This document shows, in pieces, positions 15,192-19,277 of a stretch of DNA of 19,277 bases (its first letter is position 1; each line of letters begins with the position of its first letter). The DNA is taken from positions 1 to 19,277 of the forward strand of contig JAKISE010000061.1 of assembly GCA_021648745.1 (NCBI GenBank), written 5' to 3'. Position numbers and translations under genes: made by a program. Under the pieces are notes generated by a model. That model was not told the origin of the DNA and did not search any database. It saw nothing but the letters and a program-made list of their open reading frames with translations. Source of the stretch: Cyclobacteriaceae bacterium (lineage in GTDB: Bacteria; Bacteroidota; Bacteroidia; Cytophagales; Cyclobacteriaceae).

Positions 15192-16973
15192 ATGTGTGGC
15201 ATTAGTATGATTCTTGATTTTGACGGAAAAGCTCGAACCGAGCACCTTCAACAAATGATGCAAGCCATTAAACATCGTGGTCCTGATGCAAGCCAACATA
15301 TGGAGAAACCCTTTGGAAAAGGTATTGTCTTCCTTGGATCAAACCGGTTGCAAATTATTGATAAGGATAACAACTCAAACCAACCCTTTCTATCTCAAGA
15401 TGGGCGATATGCCCTTATATTTAACGGAGAAATTTATAATTATGAAAATCTAAGAAATGAATTGCTAACGAGTGGCGTTCAATTTAAAACCAGATCAGAC
15501 ACAGAAGTGCTCCTTTATTGGTTAATTAAAAGAGGCAAAGACGGCATACAACAACTCAATGGAATGTTCGCTTTCGTATTTATAAATTTTGAGTCCTGTG
15601 AGATACTCATTGCTCGAGATCCTTTTGGAATCAAACCTTTGTTCATACACCAAACAACAAACCATCTAATTGTTTCGTCTGAAATTCAAGGCATACTGTC
15701 AACTGGGTTAGTAGATAAACAACTTAACGAAGACGCCATACCACACTACCTTGCCTATAAATATGCACCAAGGCCAAGGACCTTTTTCAAGGACATTGAA
15801 GAAGTAATGTCAGGTACTATTTGGGAAATAGACAAAAATGGCAAATCTGAGAAGTCGCTTCTCCCTGAGCAAACTCAAGAAGAAAGACGGGACATAAAAC
15901 AACTCTTAATCGATTCGGTTGTTCAACAATACGCGAAAAACAATAATACTGGGATCATGCTTAGTGGAGGAGTAGACTCAACCCTGCTTCTTGCCATTTT
16001 AAATAAAGAATTAGGATATCGAAACATACCAGTATTTTCAGTGGCAAGCAAAGGCAAAAACAGATTCGACACAAAGGATGGCTCGTTTGCAGTTAAAGCA
16101 GCCAATCTCTATCAAGCTGAGTATAATGAAATTGGCATTAATGAAAATTCGTTAGAGGAGATAGACAATTACATTGAAAGTCTTGGTCAGCCAATTGCAG
16201 ATAGTGGCGGTTATTTAACCTGGTTAATAGCTCAAAAGGCTGTGGGTAAATCAAAGGTGCTACTTTCAGGAGCTGGAGCAGATGAGCTGTTCGGAGGATA
16301 TAATAGGCATAAAGCATTTTATAACTATCTAAAATACAGAGATAAGCCTTGGTTTCCATTGCTAAAACAAGGGGGAAAACTATCAGGCTTCTCAAACAAG
16401 ATGAACCAGCTTAAAAAGTTGGCTAGTTCCATTGAAGATGACCCTTCTACTACCTTTAACAACTTCATCCAATCCGACAGCTTTAGAATAACAAATAAGC
16501 TCTGGGAAAACAACCTGAGCAATGAAGAACATTTAAGAAAGGCATTATCTCACGACCAGCAAAACTACCTAGGAGCTGATGTGTTGGCCATTACCGATCA
16601 TGCCACAATGCAGTACTCGATTGAAACCAGGGTTCCGTATTTAGATAGCCGATTAATAGGAGCAGCTCGAAACATAAGTGATAGTCAACTCCTTAAGAAT
16701 GGCTCTAAGTGGATGTTGAAAGAGCAACTAAGCAATTATGGAGGCAAGGCCTTTGCTATGCGCAAAAAACAAGGATTGGGCTTACCGATGAATGGTTGGC
16801 TGAAAGAGGAAAAGCATTGGTTTTTTAATAGTAAAGAGCAACTCATTCACGAATTCATCCCTCAAAAAAAAATAACCGAGTTAAGAAAACTTCATGTTAA
16901 GGGTAAAGAAAATTTAACACAAGAACTGTGGCGGATTCTTCTACTGCACAAATGGTTATCACTCAACTTTTAG
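15192..16973 (+). CDS. asnB: Asparagine synthase (glutamine-hydrolysing) family amidotransferase
   Basis: The product is 593 residues. Cys2 is the class II glutaminase nucleophile after Met removal. It is supported by KHRGPD (27-32), Arg52, NGEIYN (78-83) and RSDTE with Asp103. The C-terminal synthetase domain has the PP-loop SGGVDS (258-263) and the SGAGADELFGGY motif (GADELFGGY at 362-370). Both half-sites are intact. It may make asparagine, or, given the adjacent GT4 glycosyltransferase, amidate a sugar or precursor in surface polysaccharide synthesis, as asnB-like genes in such loci do. The sequence alone does not decide. The upstream region has an unusual heptad repeat and a TATTTTTA box but no good -33. 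Confidence 0.92.
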   Translation: MCGISMILDFDGKARTEHLQQMMQAIKHRGPDASQHMEKPFGKGIVFLGSNRLQIIDKDNNSNQPFLSQDGRYALIFNGEIYNYENLRNELLTSGVQFKTRSDTEVLLYWLIKRGKDGIQQLNGMFAFVFINFESCEILIARDPFGIKPLFIHQTTNHLIVSSEIQGILSTGLVDKQLNEDAIPHYLAYKYAPRPRTFFKDIEEVMSGTIWEIDKNGKSEKSLLPEQTQEERRDIKQLLIDSVVQQYAKNNNTGIMLSGGVDSTLLLAILNKELGYRNIPVFSVASKGKNRFDTKDGSFAVKAANLYQAEYNEIGINENSLEEIDNYIESLGQPIADSGGYLTWLIAQKAVGKSKVLLSGAGADELFGGYNRHKAFYNYLKYRDKPWFPLLKQGGKLSGFSNKMNQLKKLASSIEDDPSTTFNNFIQSDSFRITNKLWENNLSNEEHLRKALSHDQQNYLGADVLAITDHATMQYSIETRVPYLDSRLIGAARNISDSQLLKNGSKWMLKEQLSNYGGKAFAMRKKQGLGLPMNGWLKEEKHWFFNSKEQLIHEFIPQKKITELRKLHVKGKENLTQELWRILLLHKWLSLNF

Positions 16974-16987
16974 TTGACCAATTAGGC

Positions 16988-16995
16988 TATATTTG
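16988..16995 (+). promoter_or_regulatory. Candidate -7 box of the glycosyltransferase gene
   Basis: TATATTTG is an exact TAnnTTTG match in the 31-base gap after asnB and ends 9 bases before the ATG at 17005. That predicts a leader of about 3-4 bases. The ten bases GCTATATTTG (16986 is G; the match is 16987 excluded) are close to those at the uvrA promoter. The -33 position has only TTT, so cotranscription with asnB is also possible. Confidence 0.45.
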
Positions 16996-17004
16996 TTCAG
17001 ATTA

Positions 17005-18231
17005 ATGAAAATACTCTACATCCATCAATATTTTAGAACCCCTGAAGAAGGTGGTGCAATTCGCTCCTACTACCTAGCAAAAGGAATGGTTGATAATGGC
17101 ATTGAAGTAGAAATGATTACTTCACATAATAAGCGCTATGAAGAAGTAAAGAATATTGAAGGAATAAAAGTGAATTACTTGCCCGTTTTTTATGAAAATG
17201 AACTCGGGTTCAGTAAACGAATTTTCTCCTTTTATCGATTTATGAAGCTGGTAAGAAAAAAGGCTAGAGAAATTAAAAACGTTAATCTTTGCTATGCTAC
17301 TTCAACCCCATTGACCATAGGACTGTCCGCCCTAAAAATTAAGAAAGAATTAGGCATCCCCTATTATTTTGAAGTGCGTGATTTGTGGCCTGAAGCACCT
17401 GTTCAGCTAGGTGTGATAAAAAATCGTTTTGTAAAAGCCTATCTGGAGCGGCTAGAAAAAAAAGTATACAAACATGCCAAAAAAATAATAGCTCTTTCTC
17501 CCGGAATAAAAGCCAGAATTGAACAACGCCAACCTAATAAAGCTGTGGAGTTAATTCCAAATATGTCGGATGTGGAGTTTTTTAAACCTGAACTCAAAAA
17601 CCCTGAATTAGAAGAGTTGTTTGATGTAAAAGATAAGTTTGTGGTTTCCTATTTTGGAGCTATTGGAACAGCCAACCATTTAGAATATTTGCTAGCGGCA
17701 GCAAATGCCTCTTTAAAAGCAGAACTCCCATTGGTGTTTTTTATCATTGGTGTGGGTTCTCAAACCGAAAAACTGACCTATTTAGTTAAGCATTTTGAGC
17801 TTACTAATGTACGGTTTGTAAAGTTTCAAAATAAACAAAACCTCAAACTCCTACTTAATGTTACAGATGCTGCCTATGTTTCCTTCGCAAACAAACCAAT
17901 TTTAGAAACTAACAGCCCCAATAAGTTTTTCGATGCACTAGCTTCGGGTAAACTTATTATTACCAACACCAAGGGTTGGGTAAAAGATATCTGCGAAAAA
18001 GATCATTGTGGCTTCTATTATAACCCAGATAAGCCACAGGATTTTGTGGTTCAAATACAGCCTTTCTTGGTTCAAAAAAACCAATTAGCCAACTACCAAA
18101 TTAACTCTAGAGCAGTTGGAGAAACTCAGTTCTCAAGGAAGATTCAGGTGGAGAAGTTGATTGGGTTAGTTAACAGTTACCAACATGAGGCTTTTACCCA
18201 AAATGTCGGGCAATTATCAAACCGCCCTTAA
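17005..18231 (+). CDS. Glycosyltransferase family 4, WbuB-like
   Basis: The product is 408 residues from ATG 17005 (an upstream TTG at 16993 lies inside the promoter box). It has the two-domain GT-B layout: N-terminal acceptor domain starting MKILYIHQYF with a Gly-Gly loop (PEEGGAIRSYYLA), and C-terminal nucleotide-sugar domain. FEVRDLWPEAP (122-132) is the signature of WbuB/FnlC-like enzymes that add N-acetylated deoxy sugars to O-antigen or capsule. The donor-site segment ETNSPNKFFDALASG (301-315) has Asp310 in place of the common second Glu, as is usual in this subgroup. There is no signal peptide, so it should act at the cytoplasmic face. With asnB it suggests surface polysaccharide synthesis; donor and acceptor are unknown. 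Confidence 0.88.
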   Translation: MKILYIHQYFRTPEEGGAIRSYYLAKGMVDNGIEVEMITSHNKRYEEVKNIEGIKVNYLPVFYENELGFSKRIFSFYRFMKLVRKKAREIKNVNLCYATSTPLTIGLSALKIKKELGIPYYFEVRDLWPEAPVQLGVIKNRFVKAYLERLEKKVYKHAKKIIALSPGIKARIEQRQPNKAVELIPNMSDVEFFKPELKNPELEELFDVKDKFVVSYFGAIGTANHLEYLLAAANASLKAELPLVFFIIGVGSQTEKLTYLVKHFELTNVRFVKFQNKQNLKLLLNVTDAAYVSFANKPILETNSPNKFFDALASGKLIITNTKGWVKDICEKDHCGFYYNPDKPQDFVVQIQPFLVQKNQLANYQINSRAVGETQFSRKIQVEKLIGLVNSYQHEAFTQNVGQLSNRP

Positions 18232-18360
18232 AGACTTTTCTACTTGAGCCCAGAACCAAAATCTTTTACACTATAAATGAAAGCCATAGTGACAATAAAA
18301 AAGAAAGTTCAATAGGTGTGAATATATGCCTTACACACTTACACTTAACAAGGTGAAATA

Positions 18361-19137
18361 TTAAAAGCTTAGTTGATAGTTCAATCCAACATAGGTAGTT
18401 GTTGTTCTTTGATTAAAATTTGTGTACTCTTCTTTTAAGTAACCATCAGCCAGTTCCATATTATCAACATACCGGCTAATACTAATATTAATTAAGCTTT
18501 TAGAATTTACCACAAATTTAAACTTTAACCCATAGTGATTTGACGTACGATTAACAAAAGCATCGTTATACGGAACAGGATTTGCAAACTGGTGGGGTTT
18601 AAAAAAGGTGTTATCTTTTTTCCCAAGGGTATACCACATATAACCATAGCTTGGACTTATATAAAACATTCTGGCCACCTTAAAGTCGTACTCTATAAAA
18701 GGTCCATAATAAGTCCTATTCTGAAACCAATCTTGTTCTCCTTTATCCAAACCCCCTACAATTCTACCATCTTCAAAGGTATAATTAACTTGTCTGTCTG
18801 TTGCTCTTGTACTAGTAAGAGAGTACTTTACCCCTAAAGAAATACCTTTATAAGAATAAGATACTGTAATAGGTATTTGAAGGTTAGTATAGTCTGCAGA
18901 AAATTCTCTTGCAACAATTTCACTATTCTCAAATCCAGGTGCGGGCGTAGTAATATCATAACTAAATTCACTTCTCCCACTACCAAACATCAACCCAAAA
19001 GCAATATTAATTCTTTGGCCCTTTACGAGGTTTATTTCATACATTTCTTTAGAAACCACAAATTCATCATTCTGAGCTACTGTACTGACATAACTAATTA
19101 AAATTAGAAACAGTGTTATTAAACTAGTTTTTCCCAT
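18361..19137 (-). CDS. Probable outer-membrane beta-barrel protein
   Basis: The product is 258 residues with a signal peptide (MGKTSLITLFLILISYVSTVAQ). The mature protein shows alternating polar/hydrophobic strands rich in Tyr, Phe and Gly (for example INIAFGLMFGSG, LGVKYSLTS, YGPFIEYDF, YISPSYGYMWYTLG, YGLKFKFVV). It ends in a strand with a terminal Phe (YVGLNYQLSF), the classical barrel-assembly signal. The size fits an 8-12-strand barrel. No enzymatic motif is recognised and the specific family is uncertain. Its ATG lies 12 bases after the stop of the upstream partial gene, so the two are likely cotranscribed. It converges with the glycosyltransferase across 129 bases without a clear terminator. 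Confidence 0.75.
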   Translation of the reverse strand: MGKTSLITLFLILISYVSTVAQNDEFVVSKEMYEINLVKGQRINIAFGLMFGSGRSEFSYDITTPAPGFENSEIVAREFSADYTNLQIPITVSYSYKGISLGVKYSLTSTRATDRQVNYTFEDGRIVGGLDKGEQDWFQNRTYYGPFIEYDFKVARMFYISPSYGYMWYTLGKKDNTFFKPHQFANPVPYNDAFVNRTSNHYGLKFKFVVNSKSLINISISRYVDNMELADGYLKEEYTNFNQRTTTTYVGLNYQLSF

Positions 19138-19149
19138 ATTCTATTTCCG

Positions 19150-19277
19150 CTAATTCGCATTATAATATTGAACCGCAAATATAGCATCTGTTTTATTAAC
19201 TAAGTCGAGCTTGTTCTTTTTAAAATAGCGAACAACATCTTCTTTCTCTGAAAACCATTTATAATTTAATCTATTAT
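19150..19277 (-). CDS. C-terminal end of a gene cut by the window edge
   Basis: One minus-strand frame is open from the window edge to a TAG at 19150-19152. It encodes about 41 residues including YKWFSEKEDVVRYFKKNKLD and LVNKTDAIFAVQYYNAN at the end. The composition is protein-like, and it ends 12 bases before the barrel gene in the same direction, which supports a real gene. The family cannot be recognised from this fragment. Confidence 0.6.
   Translation of the reverse strand, partial: NRLNYKWFSEKEDVVRYFKKNKLDLVNKTDAIFAVQYYNAN

Noticed and set aside
16993..17004. TTG at 16993 as the glycosyltransferase start
   Set aside because: It sits inside a perfect -7 box, and family members start with an MKILYIHQ-like sequence, which begins at the ATG at 17005.
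19176..19183. Minus-strand TATATTTG as promoter of the beta-barrel gene
   Set aside because: It matches perfectly but lies within the coding end of the partial upstream gene and has no -33 element; the two genes are only 12 bases apart and probably cotranscribed. Not excluded, just not supported enough.
1..19277. CRISPR array, tRNA, rRNA, transposase or replication origin
   Set aside because: No regularly spaced direct repeats of CRISPR length, no recognisable RNA gene and no transposase or DnaA-box cluster were seen on reading both strands; a dedicated RNA search was not possible.

Overview
The window comes from an AT-rich member of the Bacteroidota, most likely a Cytophagales-type bacterium. 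Three things point there. GLPGLI-family and WbqC-family proteins are found mainly in that phylum. Most genes lack a clear Shine-Dalgarno sequence. The phylum's own promoter signature (TTG or TTTG about 19-21 bases before TAnnTTTG) recurs in front of genes. Assignment to genus is not possible from the sequence alone.

Layout, left to right. (1) Positions 2-1673, minus strand: a likely operon of a small Cys-rich exported peptide and two tandem GLPGLI paralogues; the downstream paralogue carries an in-frame amber codon where its sister has a conserved Trp. (2) Positions 2047-5289, plus strand: a WbqC-family protein and a full-length ClpC chaperone. (3) Positions 5331-7829, minus strand: an unrecognised secreted protein, then a tightly packed hicB-hicA-dgt unit (HicBA toxin-antitoxin followed after 4 bases by a dGTP triphosphohydrolase). 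(4) Positions 7943-8954: a wreck in which the frameshifted N-terminus of a secreted amidohydrolase is joined to the C-terminal catalytic half of an M24 aminopeptidase, closed by a perfect 21-bp inverted repeat. (5) Positions 8956-13203, minus strand: NADP-type glutamate dehydrogenase and UvrA. (6) Positions 13599-15060, plus strand: an ECF-like sigma factor, a small anti-sigma-like protein and endonuclease III, overlapping or abutting. (7) Positions 15192-18231, plus strand: asparagine synthase-type amidotransferase and a WbuB-like GT4 glycosyltransferase, probably for surface polysaccharide. (8) Positions 18361-19277, minus strand: a probable outer-membrane beta-barrel protein and the C-terminal end of another gene cut by the window edge.

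Most of the window is housekeeping (protein quality control, dNTP pools, nitrogen assimilation, excision repair). No tRNA, rRNA, CRISPR array or transposase was seen. The parts most worth a second look are a 77-base degenerate heptad repeat directly in front of asnB, the hicBA-dgt arrangement, the amidohydrolase/M24 deletion chimera with its terminal palindrome, the amber-interrupted GLPGLI gene, and a set of promoters placed so close to start codons that leaderless or nearly leaderless transcripts are predicted (uvrA, the glycosyltransferase, wbqC-like, hicB).
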